Source: a virus. From it: DNA of 64,000 nucleotides. The translations under genes and the position numbers were made by a program. Below the pieces are notes generated by a model, which had not been told where the DNA came from, ran no database searches, and was given only the letters and a program-made list of their open reading frames with translations. This document shows positions 1 through 8,170 of the stretch, in pieces; within the stretch, counting starts at the first letter, position 1; every line of letters starts with the position of its first letter. The DNA is taken from the IMG/VR virus record IMGVR_UViG_3300005264_000064, positions 38,938-102,937 of that record; one strand, given 5' to 3'.

Positions 1-466
1 AACCTGCGTAGGCTGTTCTGAAGAACTCGTTGAGGTGTGCATCCTGGAATTTTTGCTGACTTTTCAACTCGTGACCTTTACCTTGTAGGCCACTACTGTA
101 GTTGTGTACCATAAATGACAGGTGGTCGGATATTATTATACGATGGGCGAACATCGGGATTATAGTACCCGCTGAGGCAACTGTGCCTGTTAGGTGTGCA
201 ATAACTATGCCCTGGGTGTTCTTCATTGCATCGCAAATAGCTAGAGCTGAGTCGATTACACCGCCAGGGGTGTTGATATGGAGAATTAGCTGTTCACCTT
301 TGTCGAGGGTGCTAATTGAAAATGCTAACTTGTTGTACATAAAGGGGTCTTCAATACTTCCATGCAGGTAGGCGTGATACACGTCCTTAGATTTGATTAT
401 GGGTACCTCATGGTCCCAGACTGACTTGTCGTCTACTTTTGGCTCGTGCGGGATTATTATTTCCAT
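1..466 (-). CDS. ClpP-like serine protease (partial, C-terminus off window)
   Basis: The minus-strand frame begins with ATG at 466 and runs off the left edge, giving about 155 residues. Motifs in ClpP order are visible: a glycine-rich NTPGGVIDSA segment, the nucleophile region GTVASAGT with the catalytic serine, and the histidine region MVHNYSSG. ClpP-fold serine peptidases cut unfolded or partner-delivered proteins. In phages such enzymes often mature capsid proteins, but here the gene sits with DNA-metabolism genes rather than head genes, so either processing or host-protein turnover is possible. The start overlaps the stop of the upstream gene (TAATG), which implies translational coupling. 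The catalytic aspartate lies beyond the edge. The family call is solid; the substrate is unknown. Confidence 0.85.
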   Translation of the reverse strand, partial: MEIIIPHEPKVDDKSVWDHEVPIIKSKDVYHAYLHGSIEDPFMYNKLAFSISTLDKGEQLILHINTPGGVIDSALAICDAMKNTQGIVIAHLTGTVASAGTIIPMFAHRIIISDHLSFMVHNYSSGLQGKGHELKSQQKFQDAHLNEFFRTAYAG

Positions 467-750
467 TAAGTTTCCTTTACTGTAATTTCTTTAGTTCGAT
501 TTACTATCACGTTTTCTACGAATGTGATCAGTATATTGTCTATTGTGTCGAACGGACTTGACTCATGTTGCACGTTTATTTGCTTTATGGCAAATGCCGC
601 TACTGCGCCTTTGGCAAGTTCACGTATTCGAGGTTTTATGTACGCAAGGATTTCCTCCTCAACTCTGTCAATGAGTTCGGACTGGATTGCCTGCTTAGCG
701 AATTCTGTTGCAACGCGGTCGTTATCGTGAGTTGGTACTGATGCCATCAT
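466..750 (-). CDS. Hypothetical protein upstream of ClpP-like gene
   Basis: A protein of about 94 residues. Two adjacent ATGs at 750 and 747 follow an AAGGAGG ribosome-binding site, and I take the outer one. A longer reading from 816 lies inside the preceding gene and lacks that site. The sequence is mostly helical with no recognised domain (VEEEILAYIKPRIRELAKG in the middle). Its stop overlaps the ATG of the ClpP-like gene, and its 5' end overlaps the dNTP diphosphohydrolase gene by 29 bp, so the three form one translational unit. Function is unknown. Confidence 0.7.
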   Translation of the reverse strand: MMASVPTHDNDRVATEFAKQAIQSELIDRVEEEILAYIKPRIRELAKGAVAAFAIKQINVQHESSPFDTIDNILITFVENVIVNRTKEITVKET

Positions 751-1294
751 GTTCCTCCTTAGTGGCTGATTTCTTACTTTCGAAGTATTGAAGGAATGCT
801 GCATTCGTTGCTGCATGGTCTAGGTGTGAAAGTCCGGACTCTGGGTCGTGACTTTCTCCTGCTCTGTAAGCTTCAAGGTGGCGATATAGGGCATCGAGGT
901 AGCGTTCTTCTGCATTATCGACGAGTTGCCAGTTGTTGGGGCCATACTTGGAGGCACCAAAAGTAAGAACTTCTGCAATGCCTTTGATAGCAACTGGTGG
1001 GACTAAGGAGTACCGTAATTTACCAGTATCGTACTTACGACCCTTAGTGGGGGTGTTTTTGGTAGTCTGCAGTATACAACTTATACAGTAGTCTGAGCCT
1101 GATTCAGCAGACTTTTTTCCACATTTAGTGCACGTAGGTGTTTTGTCTTCGTATTCGAACGAGTACTCCTTGTCTTCGATGGATTGCCGTATTGCAGCTC
1201 TCAGGACTTCGTTAGGTAGTTTTTTACTCTCACTAGCTGATGTGTATTTGTCGCAAGTATTTTTTGCTTCATGAATGTGTGCTTCTAGGCTCAT
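722..1294 (-). CDS. MazG-like dATP/dGTP diphosphohydrolase (DUF5664 type)
   Basis: 190 residues. The C-terminal two-thirds match the phage dATP/dGTP diphosphohydrolase family (DUF5664): GRKYDTGKLRYSLVPP, then FGASKYGPNNW, then ERYLDALYRHLEAY and DHAATNAAF. These are the helical, acid-rich metal-site segments of an all-alpha NTP pyrophosphatase. Residues of about 55-75 add a CxxC...CxxC zinc-ribbon-like insert (CTKCG, CISC). Family members hydrolyse deoxypurine triphosphates to monophosphates and shape the dNTP pool. In Z-DNA phages the relative MazZ removes dATP and dGTP, but no PurZ gene is visible here. The start overlaps the stop of a 55-residue gene by 4 bp (ATGA). Confidence 0.82.
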   Translation of the reverse strand: MSLEAHIHEAKNTCDKYTSASESKKLPNEVLRAAIRQSIEDKEYSFEYEDKTPTCTKCGKKSAESGSDYCISCILQTTKNTPTKGRKYDTGKLRYSLVPPVAIKGIAEVLTFGASKYGPNNWQLVDNAEERYLDALYRHLEAYRAGESHDPESGLSHLDHAATNAAFLQYFESKKSATKEEHDGISTNSR

Positions 1295-1458
1295 GTCAGC
1301 AGCTTTATCAGAGTCTTACGGGTTGGGCCTTTCTTTGGGGAACGGATCATGGAAGGGTTTGCTTTACATAAAGCCTTCATGTTGTCGTAGCCACATAAGC
1401 GGATGATTTGTTTCTTGGATAAGAGCAGTAAGTCTGCTCTTGTATATTCTGTTGGCAT
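1291..1458 (-). CDS. Small basic hypothetical protein, 55 aa
   Basis: A 55-residue frame starts with ATG at 1458, preceded by TAAGGAGGCGCA, a near-ideal ribosome-binding site. It ends in an ATGA overlap with the diphosphohydrolase gene. It is lysine-rich (RSPKKGPTRKTLIKLL at the C-terminus), with an amphipathic N-terminal helix. I do not recognise a family. The binding site and the tight junction on both sides make it a real gene rather than chance. Confidence 0.65.
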   Translation of the reverse strand: MPTEYTRADLLLLSKKQIIRLCGYDNMKALCKANPSMIRSPKKGPTRKTLIKLLT

Positions 1459-1467
1459 TGCGCCTCC

Positions 1468-1944
1468 TTAGAATAACTTGAATTTTCCGAAGATTGTCCA
1501 TAGCTGGTAGCTGCGGAGATGTTCGAGAAAAGATGATGAGTCTTGGGTACTCTCTTTGGCTGATTGTAGAGCCTTAAGAGTAGACGCCTTTGTGTGAGGA
1601 ATGTCACACTTGGAGCAGTCACAATGTTTGACGTTGCCTGTTGTAAATACAGCGCTAAATCTGCTATTAATTGTGCATATAGATTCAGTGATGTATCCCT
1701 GGATGTCAGGTGCTGGGTTGTCTACTACTTTGAAGTGAGGACAAGCACACTGGAAACAGTTGAGGTCTTTCATATTGTGACAGCGTGTGTTCGACTTGTA
1801 GAGAGGACAGAAGTCTGGCTCATTCTTTCGCATGTTATCGTACATGAAGTACTGATAGACTGCCTCCGGGGATTTATCCCGGAGTGAGCCATAGATTGCT
1901 GCAACTTTCTTCGAGTGTTCAGCTGACCATTCTGAATATGTCAT
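1468..1944 (-). CDS. Cysteine-rich metal-binding protein
   Basis: 158 residues when started at the ATG at 1944, which follows AAAGGAACC. A longer frame to 1974 overlaps the ribonucleotide reductase end. The core has a dense cysteine and histidine cluster (FCPLYKSNTRCHNM, then NCFQCACPHF), resembling the bacterial cysteine-rich small domain with a CPLY...C...NC.FC.CP pattern. A second cluster, CDCSKCDIPH, follows near residue 125. These are likely zinc or iron-sulfur ligands. It lies directly downstream of the B12-dependent reductase, so a redox or metal role linked to that enzyme is possible, but this is only context. Confidence 0.65.
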   Translation of the reverse strand: MTYSEWSAEHSKKVAAIYGSLRDKSPEAVYQYFMYDNMRKNEPDFCPLYKSNTRCHNMKDLNCFQCACPHFKVVDNPAPDIQGYITESICTINSRFSAVFTTGNVKHCDCSKCDIPHTKASTLKALQSAKESTQDSSSFLEHLRSYQLWTIFGKFKLF

Positions 1945-1957
1945 GGACGAGGTTCCT

Positions 1958-4900
1958 TTAGAATTCGAGTTCACAATTGCCTCCGGAACAACCGGATGAT
2001 CCTAGAGTGTCCACATCAACGAATTTCTTTGCTGAGAGGTGTGTTGTCCAGTTAATCTCGGATGCTGTTGACGTTATTTTCCACCACTTGTGGAGGTTGT
2101 AAACGTCTTTGAGGCAGTTGGCGCATTGGTCTTCTGAGTCGAAGTTAAATGCGAATTTCTTGAAGCGACGTACGAAGTCTCTTTTTAGGAGATCTTTGTG
2201 GTCGTCTGTTAGAGTTTCACCATAACCTAAGCATGTACTGATTGCAGTCCACAAGTCATTGTTGAAGGCAGAAAGTCCTGCTTCAATGAGGGCTGATGTG
2301 AATAGTGCTGGTTGGCCATAGGTTTCAACGATTTGCTCGTGTGTGAATACCTCTGTGAACGGTGCTTGTGGGTACGCCCTATCTCCTGCTGCTGATAGGA
2401 GTGATACTCCGCAGAGTGAGCGACGGTTTTCGTAGATGTAGTCTGTAACAGCATCCCAGTCGTCTACTGTTATCGTGTTTGAGACGTTGTGTTTGAGGAA
2501 TGGTTTAACGCACAGGTCGTGGTTTGTTCCATGCTCGATCCAGTAGTCTTGTGCTAATTTAACGTATTCTAGCTGCTTTACACCTAGTAAGTCTGACTTG
2601 TAAATTGAGCCTTCGATAGGTTCGATTGGAAACCCTATGGTGTAGTCTAACGAAGACCATACTGATGTCTCTACCATAGAGGGGTTTGTTGCTGCGAATA
2701 GCTGTCCTACTTCTGTCTCCTTGTTCATTTGAACGTGACGGATGTACCGTGGCGAGTGTTCGCCATGAATGCCTGATGCAGTGCCTAGAAGGACACTAGC
2801 GTTGCCGCTGGGCTTCACGCAAGTTACTCTTGCTGCTTGGTTGATACCTATTAATGCTGCTACTGTTTTATTCCAATACTTAACCTCATTTGCACCATCA
2901 ATCATGTTCTTTTTGTCGAATAGAACCTCTGGGTTGTTCATCCATCCAGTAACCCCGACACCTATTAGGGCTTCACGGTCGACGATTTCCTTAGTAGCTT
3001 TTGAGACATACGAGAAGTCCGTATAACCCGCCTGTAGTGTACCGATAATGGCACCTGCCTTACATTGAGCTAAGAATTTTTCTCTAGTCGTACTTAAGCT
3101 ACCATTCAGTTCTGAAAGGTTGCACATCTGGAATCCTGACCTGCCATCCGGGGTGTACCCTTGCATACCAATTTCGACGCAAGGGTTGAAGAGAATGTCT
3201 AGGTCGTCTGTCCAAACAAAGCCAGGTTCACCAGAATGTTTAACTGACTCCATAATAGATGTGAATTGTTCCTTAGTAGTATCAGAGCGGAGTAGTACTG
3301 CTGAATTATTACTACGTCCTCTTTGTGAGGCTTTTTCCCACCAGTCTCCTGTCTTACATGTAATCATATCTTGGTCGTCGGCGGAGAACATGCAGATAGT
3401 GGCTGCTCTTCGTACTCCTCCTGAGATTACCGCATCTGCTATGTGCATGACACAGTCATAGGCTGCTAGTGTTGTTAGGCGAGTTTGACCGTTGCTTAAG
3501 AGTGACTTGATTAAATTCTCAATTTTGTCTAGTGCTTTACGTAGTGGTTCTGGGCCAGGTGCCTTGAAGCCTCCTGAGATCTCAGCGCCTTTTGGGCGAA
3601 TTTGTGATAGGTCAAAGTAGACGGGGTGTCCGCTGTTAGGTTGATCGACGAAGAAGGAATTCATCAGGGCTTGAACTGCGTCAGCCCACCCTTCAATTGA
3701 GTCGTCTACTATGTGGTTGATAGGTGTACCTGAACGTTTAGCTATAGCTGGGAGTTTGGCAATGTGTTGCTTTTGCACTGAGAAGCCGACACCGCAGCCG
3801 CATAACATCAGCCAGAAGCACTCGCCGAAGAAGTCTGGGCGATCAAGGTAGGATGCTGTGCAGTTACCTGTCACTATCCCGCCTTCTAGAAGGAAAGAAT
3901 GGTCGTCTTCTACTTCAAGGCACCAAACTTCTTCAGTCCCTAGGGGACTGATATCAGTAACTTTAGTTACTGCTGAGGTCTTTCCTCCTGGATGGTCTTT
4001 TATAGTGAACTTAATAGTGTACGGGCGTATGCCATAGTTAGTGACTTGATTTGTCAATTCTGTCTCACTAGTTATAGTAATACCAGCTATCGGAAAGCAC
4101 TTTCTGATGAAATTGATGTGTTCTAAATCAGAGGCTTGTATAGAGGTATAGCGTTTGCCAGACTTGTTTTTAGCCTTCTCACCATCTGCTTGTAAGTAAC
4201 CTGCAACAAATGCACGGATTAGACGTGGTTCGTCTACTGAAGGGTCTGGGGAAGTTTTCTTATATGTCCCGGTGTAGGCATAAAAATCCCCAGCAAGAGA
4301 CTCAGTAGTGGATGTTTTGAAGCCTAGGCGACTGAAACGCTCAGCGAATTGCTTATCATGACCACATAAGCGGATGTGAGAGTGCTTGCCGTTTATGGCT
4401 CCGTCCCCGTAGACTAAACCGTATAGCCAGTACTTTTGTTCGTCTGTTGGCGCTGTGTCGAAGTTAAAATCTCCGAAATAGTCAAACGGCTTTAGTAGTT
4501 TGTCTCCTACGGCTAATGCTGTAGTGTCTGTGCCATCAGCGAGTAACCATCTGTGGTCTTTCGTGACTTGTTTAGTGTAAATGTTTGTCCCACGCTGAAT
4601 AGTTATTGAATACAACTGCTGAGTGCCGTAGTTCTTGACTACTGCTTTTTTCCAAGCACCAGTATGTGTAAGTACTCGAATGTTGGCTCCATCTACAAAG
4701 TTGTTGAAAGATCTGAGGCCTTCTGAGGTTACAAAAGTTGTATTAGCTGAGAAGCAGTTATACATCTTTGCGTTCTTGCTTAAGAGTTGCTCCCCTCCGA
4801 ATTGAAGAGCTCTTTGAGCACCTAGTATTTCCTTGTTAGTGTATGCGTCTTGAGCATACTGGATTAAAGACTCAAGTTCCGGTGTCATTACTGACTTGTA

Positions 4901-5032
4901 GCGGGTGCGATGCATCTGCATTACACGAGCGACAGCCTCAGGCCACGTTTCATAGCGGCTGAGGTTATTGTCGTATCTAGCATATGACTCATAGAACTTG
5001 GCGTCTGCCATGAGCTGTGCTGTCTTAGTCAT
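1958..5032 (-). CDS. nrdJ: Class II (B12-dependent) ribonucleotide reductase with intein
   Basis: 1024 residues including a 298-residue intein (residues 93-390); the spliced enzyme is about 726 residues, typical of monomeric adenosylcobalamin-dependent reductases. It reduces ribonucleotides to deoxyribonucleotides. Visible landmarks: the N-terminal active-site cysteine in MYN-CTASYL restored by splicing, FNPCVEIGM with the radical cysteine, MCNLSELNG with the paired cysteine, VKPSGNASVLLGTASGIHG for substrate phosphate binding, and a C-terminal CSGGNC shuttle pair. The start overlaps nothing and has a weak ribosome-binding site, 2 bp after the HU stop, suggesting coupling to the HU gene. The oxygen-independent cofactor choice fits a host that makes or imports cobalamin. 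Confidence 0.93.
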   Translation of the reverse strand: MTKTAQLMADAKFYESYARYDNNLSRYETWPEAVARVMQMHRTRYKSVMTPELESLIQYAQDAYTNKEILGAQRALQFGGEQLLSKNAKMYNCFSANTTFVTSEGLRSFNNFVDGANIRVLTHTGAWKKAVVKNYGTQQLYSITIQRGTNIYTKQVTKDHRWLLADGTDTTALAVGDKLLKPFDYFGDFNFDTAPTDEQKYWLYGLVYGDGAINGKHSHIRLCGHDKQFAERFSRLGFKTSTTESLAGDFYAYTGTYKKTSPDPSVDEPRLIRAFVAGYLQADGEKAKNKSGKRYTSIQASDLEHINFIRKCFPIAGITITSETELTNQVTNYGIRPYTIKFTIKDHPGGKTSAVTKVTDISPLGTEEVWCLEVEDDHSFLLEGGIVTGNCTASYLDRPDFFGECFWLMLCGCGVGFSVQKQHIAKLPAIAKRSGTPINHIVDDSIEGWADAVQALMNSFFVDQPNSGHPVYFDLSQIRPKGAEISGGFKAPGPEPLRKALDKIENLIKSLLSNGQTRLTTLAAYDCVMHIADAVISGGVRRAATICMFSADDQDMITCKTGDWWEKASQRGRSNNSAVLLRSDTTKEQFTSIMESVKHSGEPGFVWTDDLDILFNPCVEIGMQGYTPDGRSGFQMCNLSELNGSLSTTREKFLAQCKAGAIIGTLQAGYTDFSYVSKATKEIVDREALIGVGVTGWMNNPEVLFDKKNMIDGANEVKYWNKTVAALIGINQAARVTCVKPSGNASVLLGTASGIHGEHSPRYIRHVQMNKETEVGQLFAATNPSMVETSVWSSLDYTIGFPIEPIEGSIYKSDLLGVKQLEYVKLAQDYWIEHGTNHDLCVKPFLKHNVSNTITVDDWDAVTDYIYENRRSLCGVSLLSAAGDRAYPQAPFTEVFTHEQIVETYGQPALFTSALIEAGLSAFNNDLWTAISTCLGYGETLTDDHKDLLKRDFVRRFKKFAFNFDSEDQCANCLKDVYNLHKWWKITSTASEINWTTHLSAKKFVDVDTLGSSGCSGGNCELEF
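3863..4756 (-). other. Intein with LAGLIDADG homing endonuclease inside NrdJ
   Basis: Residues 93-390 of the NrdJ reading frame. It starts with Cys (CFSANTTFVTSEG, splicing block A), has block B KDHRWLL, and two LAGLIDADG-type motifs, WLYGLVYGDGAI and VAGYLQADGEK. It ends with block F VWCLEVEDDHSFLLEGG and block G VTGN, followed by Cys of the C-extein. The usual penultimate His before the terminal Asn is Gly here, as in some active inteins. Protein splicing would join MYN to CTASYL. The LAGLIDADG pair implies a homing nuclease that spreads the element. Confidence 0.92.
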
Positions 5033-5034
5033 AG

Positions 5035-5274
5035 CTAAGCTACTTGTAGCTTAAAGGCTTCAAATGGACGGAATTTAGGCACTACTTTGCCGTTTGCTAG
5101 CTTGAACGGTTCGAACTTGCCGAAGCCGGCGATGCTGACAGTGTTACCTTCACTTACTTCTGTAGTGATGATGCCGAAGAAATCCTCTACGAATCTCCTA
5201 GACTGTACTTTTGTTTCGAAGTTATCGAATTCGTACACGCGCTCGATTAAAGCGTCTTTGTTAAATGTTGCCAT
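5035..5274 (-). CDS. HU/IHF-family DNA-binding protein
   Basis: 79 residues, a little short of the usual 90. The start ATG follows AAAGGAACCACAC. The N-terminal helices (NKDALIERVYEFDNFETKVQ) lead into the conserved dimer core VSIAGFGKFEPF and the tail FRPFEAFKL, matching HU proteins; the DNA-binding beta-arm is shortened (NGKVVPKFRP). HU dimers bend and compact DNA and aid replication and transcription. Placed between the reductase and polymerase genes, it probably serves phage DNA replication or nucleoid structure. Confidence 0.85.
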   Translation of the reverse strand: MATFNKDALIERVYEFDNFETKVQSRRFVEDFFGIITTEVSEGNTVSIAGFGKFEPFKLANGKVVPKFRPFEAFKLQVA

Positions 5275-5285
5275 GTGTGGTTCCT

Positions 5286-5579
5286 TTACAATTTTATTAG
5301 TGTTCTGCTGATGCAGACACCATTGTCGTCAAACGTCTCTGATAGTTTGACACCTGGTACGAATGTAACGGCCTCTGCTACGTTGCCGTACTGTTGTGTA
5401 GTAACTTGAGCTACGCAGCCTATTGGTGTTTCCATTACCTTAGTGGACTTCATCCATTCTTCTGCAACGCTCGATGCTTTGCTTAAGAGCTTGAATTTGT
5501 CACCGTCGCCCCAGAATACTATATCTTTGACGTTCTTTGTAGCTCCGTTTGAGTCGGTGTTACTGAGTGTTTTTGTCAT
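5286..5579 (-). CDS. Hypothetical protein, 97 aa
   Basis: 97 residues with AAAGGAGCCAC before ATG. Not recognised. The sequence is mixed alpha/beta, without membrane segments or cysteine clusters; segments such as IVFWGDGDKFKLLSKAS and GVKLSETFDDNGVCI look globular. It sits between the polymerase and HU genes in the same run, so a replication-linked accessory role is plausible but unsupported by any motif. Confidence 0.6.
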   Translation of the reverse strand: MTKTLSNTDSNGATKNVKDIVFWGDGDKFKLLSKASSVAEEWMKSTKVMETPIGCVAQVTTQQYGNVAEAVTFVPGVKLSETFDDNGVCISRTLIKL

Positions 5580-5626
5580 GTGGCTCCTTTATGTGATGTT
5601 GAAGGGTGTTTAGTGGCACACCCTCC

Positions 5627-7480
5627 TTAGCCATGGAATGAGTCGAGGACTGACTGGATGTCGGAAGTCGATGCGTTGTGCGGGATTTGTCTCATGTCGG
5701 CCCAGTCGTATCCGATTTCAGCCGTTGCTTCGTTACGGATGGTCTGGTTGTCCATGAAGTCCCTTGTTAGAACGGGTACAAGCCAGTTGTTGAGGGCCTG
5801 GATGATGACGGGATCGTCGTCTACAACATAGTAGATGGAGTCATAGATGGTGGAAATGCACTCGATTGAGTCTTGGAGTCCTGAGGCATCTATGAGTTGG
5901 TGTACTTTGTTGATTGCCAGTAATGTGAGGAGAGACCAAAACTGGCAGGTGGCGTTATTGAGAGTACGTATGTCCTTACGAGGCGAGTCGGTGCTAATGT
6001 AGCAGCCGAGGCCTAGGTGGATTTTGCCGTTGTCCTTTGCTGTAGGGAGGACGTACTTCTCTCGGTATTCGGTGATACCGGGATACAAGACTTCGTGGTA
6101 ACGGTTGAATATGGCTTCAGCCGCGGGTAAAGAGATCTTGAGGGACGAGGCTACCTTTGGCGGGTATGAGCCATAACTTAAGCCAAACGTGGCAGGCTTT
6201 CCTTTTTGTCGGATTGCCTTGAGGGGTTTGTGGCCGTCTTCTACAAGGCGGTAGAACTCGGTGACGTCGATTCTAGTGTCGTCGGTGAGGGTCATGTGCT
6301 CTGCTATTTCTTCCTTGAAGTACCCGTAGGCATTTAGGCAATGGCCGTCGAGGCCGTCGAGGAATATTGAACACTTGTTGGTGTCTCGTGAAAGGGAGGC
6401 GATAACACGGTCTTCTAACGCACCGTAATCGATTGCCAGTATCACTTTGCCTGGAGGGGCGATGAGGCATTGCTTGACAGGTTTTGCGTAAATTGATCTT
6501 GTTGAAGGGAGATTCAACATGTTAGGATTGGAACTTGTTAATCTAAATGATTTCGCTCCGAAGAGCTTTATGTTTCCGTGTAGTCTTCCATCGTGGGTGT
6601 ACTCGTAAAACCCGGCGATGAAATTTTGTTTGACTATGGCTGAGAATGAGAAATCAATAAATGCCTGAGTAAAGTCCTTGATGTCTTCGTTGTCGGTTTC
6701 TCTGTTGACGCGTTCTACTTCGTCGCGGTCCCACGATGGTAGACCTGTATCCTTTGATTTCTTGTCGGATTCCAGGCCGAGCCAGGCGAAGAGCTTACCT
6801 TTTTGTAGGGATGAAGCAGGGTTAAACGGTGGAAGTGGTATTGTATCGACGTTGCTAATTAGATCGTGGTATGCTCTGTTGTAAATTGTTGCCTTGTCGA
6901 TTGCTAGTTGCTTCATTGCTGCTTTCGCGTATTTGTTGGATGGTGCTATTTTCTTGGATAGTAGGAGGCGAATAGCTGGGTGTTGTGACTCGTAACGCTT
7001 GCAGAGGCGTGCTGGCCATTTGGGTACACCCGTTGGTAGAGTGTCTGTTGGTGGTACAGGTTTATTGGGCATGTCCTCAATTACTTGCTGCATAAAGTAG
7101 GAACGATGCTCCATCTTGGAAGGGTCGAATTCTTTTAAATAGTGTTTGGGTGTTCGCATCTTGGAACGCTTTTCGGCTATGAATTCGGCCTTGAGTGTAG
7201 TGTGCTGCAATGTCTGGAATTGCCGGATTAACGGGTTCTTGGCTAGTCTGCGAGTAACATCTGCTAAGACGTTGTCGAGGACTTGCTCTAGGGCTTCGAC
7301 TTTAGTGAGGTCGATGGGAATGCCGTTGTGCATGATACGGACGGTGTCTTTGATTAAGTGCTTACTGACTTGATGATAGAATTGTCCCTCAGGCGGACTG
7401 ACTGTTCTAGGTTCAGGAGCAGGTAGTAAGTCGTGGGGGCTGTACCCAGGATCTGAAGTTGATGGTATTGTGTATGTCAT
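5627..7480 (-). CDS. Family A DNA polymerase, polymerase domain only
   Basis: 617 residues, ATG preceded by AAAGGAGACTA. Polymerase motifs: A at about 348-360 (LAIDYGALEDR, metal Asp351), B at about 424-437 (RQKGKPATFGLSYG, with Arg, Lys and Phe of the O-helix), C at about 545-549 (TIYDSIY, Asp547 but Tyr in place of the usual His of HDE). There is no 3'-5' exonuclease domain; that lies in the separate next gene upstream. So the replicative polymerase is split in two polypeptides. The first 250 residues hold a charged, proline-rich segment of unknown purpose. It is the likely genome replicase, acting with the SF1 helicase, SSB-like protein and primase-like protein of this arm. Confidence 0.9.
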   Translation of the reverse strand: MTYTIPSTSDPGYSPHDLLPAPEPRTVSPPEGQFYHQVSKHLIKDTVRIMHNGIPIDLTKVEALEQVLDNVLADVTRRLAKNPLIRQFQTLQHTTLKAEFIAEKRSKMRTPKHYLKEFDPSKMEHRSYFMQQVIEDMPNKPVPPTDTLPTGVPKWPARLCKRYESQHPAIRLLLSKKIAPSNKYAKAAMKQLAIDKATIYNRAYHDLISNVDTIPLPPFNPASSLQKGKLFAWLGLESDKKSKDTGLPSWDRDEVERVNRETDNEDIKDFTQAFIDFSFSAIVKQNFIAGFYEYTHDGRLHGNIKLFGAKSFRLTSSNPNMLNLPSTRSIYAKPVKQCLIAPPGKVILAIDYGALEDRVIASLSRDTNKCSIFLDGLDGHCLNAYGYFKEEIAEHMTLTDDTRIDVTEFYRLVEDGHKPLKAIRQKGKPATFGLSYGSYPPKVASSLKISLPAAEAIFNRYHEVLYPGITEYREKYVLPTAKDNGKIHLGLGCYISTDSPRKDIRTLNNATCQFWSLLTLLAINKVHQLIDASGLQDSIECISTIYDSIYYVVDDDPVIIQALNNWLVPVLTRDFMDNQTIRNEATAEIGYDWADMRQIPHNASTSDIQSVLDSFHG

Positions 7481-7489
7481 TAGTCTCCT

Positions 7490-8161
7490 TTACGTATTAC
7501 TTTTATTGACTTCTTTTAAGTAAGCCTGCTGGGCTTGCCAAAGAGCGTAAGTAGCCGCAGCGTCTATCCCTGCATATTTAATCAGCTTTTCATCGAAGAG
7601 GTTGTCTTCTACAAATTTGTCGGCAGAGACAGCCCAGGCTCCATACTTGTGGCCCATTAGGAGCTTAAGTTGTGTATTAGCTTGCCAACTGTTAACGTGA
7701 TTGAGGATGGACTTTGCTAGCTGTTGTGTGTCTTCGTAGTTCTTAGGGAACTTGCCTGTTTGATAGTAAATATGTTTAAAGTCGAATGAAGCGTTGTGCC
7801 ATATTTGTAGAATATCTGTCGTCGTTAGCCAGTGAAGTACTCGACGGGTGACTAGCGGTTTGTCTAAGATAACGATACGTGCTGACGTATCACTGTCAGT
7901 AAATGAGACGTGTGTCAGACGGGATAGTGATGGATGTGACAGACCCGTGGAGTTAATACGTTGTCGGAGTACTCTTTTGCGTAGTTTGTCACTAGAGATT
8001 TCTAGCTCTTGTGCGTATCTAGTTTTGTCTTCAGCAGAGTACTTTGAGGCTGTTTCAAAGTCGAAGGCCGCAACAGGTCCCAAGTTATTGAGCCAACGGA
8101 TAGCAGTAAATGGGTCGTTAGTGTACTCATAATCGACTTTCGTGTTTAGGGTTTTGACCAT
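7490..8161 (-). CDS. DnaQ-like 3'-5' proofreading exonuclease (split polymerase subunit)
   Basis: 223 residues. The DEDDy exonuclease motifs are clear: ExoI AAFDFETAS near residue 33, ExoII WHNASFDFKHI near 122, and ExoIII YAGIDAAATYAL near 195 (Tyr and Asp). This is the domain normally fused to the N-terminus of PolI-type polymerases. Here it ends 10 bp before the polymerase gene, so proofreading is supplied in trans. The arrangement resembles other phages with separate exo and pol genes. Confidence 0.87.
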   Translation of the reverse strand: MVKTLNTKVDYEYTNDPFTAIRWLNNLGPVAAFDFETASKYSAEDKTRYAQELEISSDKLRKRVLRQRINSTGLSHPSLSRLTHVSFTDSDTSARIVILDKPLVTRRVLHWLTTTDILQIWHNASFDFKHIYYQTGKFPKNYEDTQQLAKSILNHVNSWQANTQLKLLMGHKYGAWAVSADKFVEDNLFDEKLIKYAGIDAAATYALWQAQQAYLKEVNKSNT

Positions 8162-8170
8162 GGGTACTCC

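Noticed and set aside
102-371. Long plus-strand frames opposite leftward genes (for example 102-371, 10106-10372, 21067-21441, 30578-30877)
   Set aside because: They lie on the opposite strand of well-supported genes, lack ribosome-binding sites, and have low-complexity or odd amino-acid usage.
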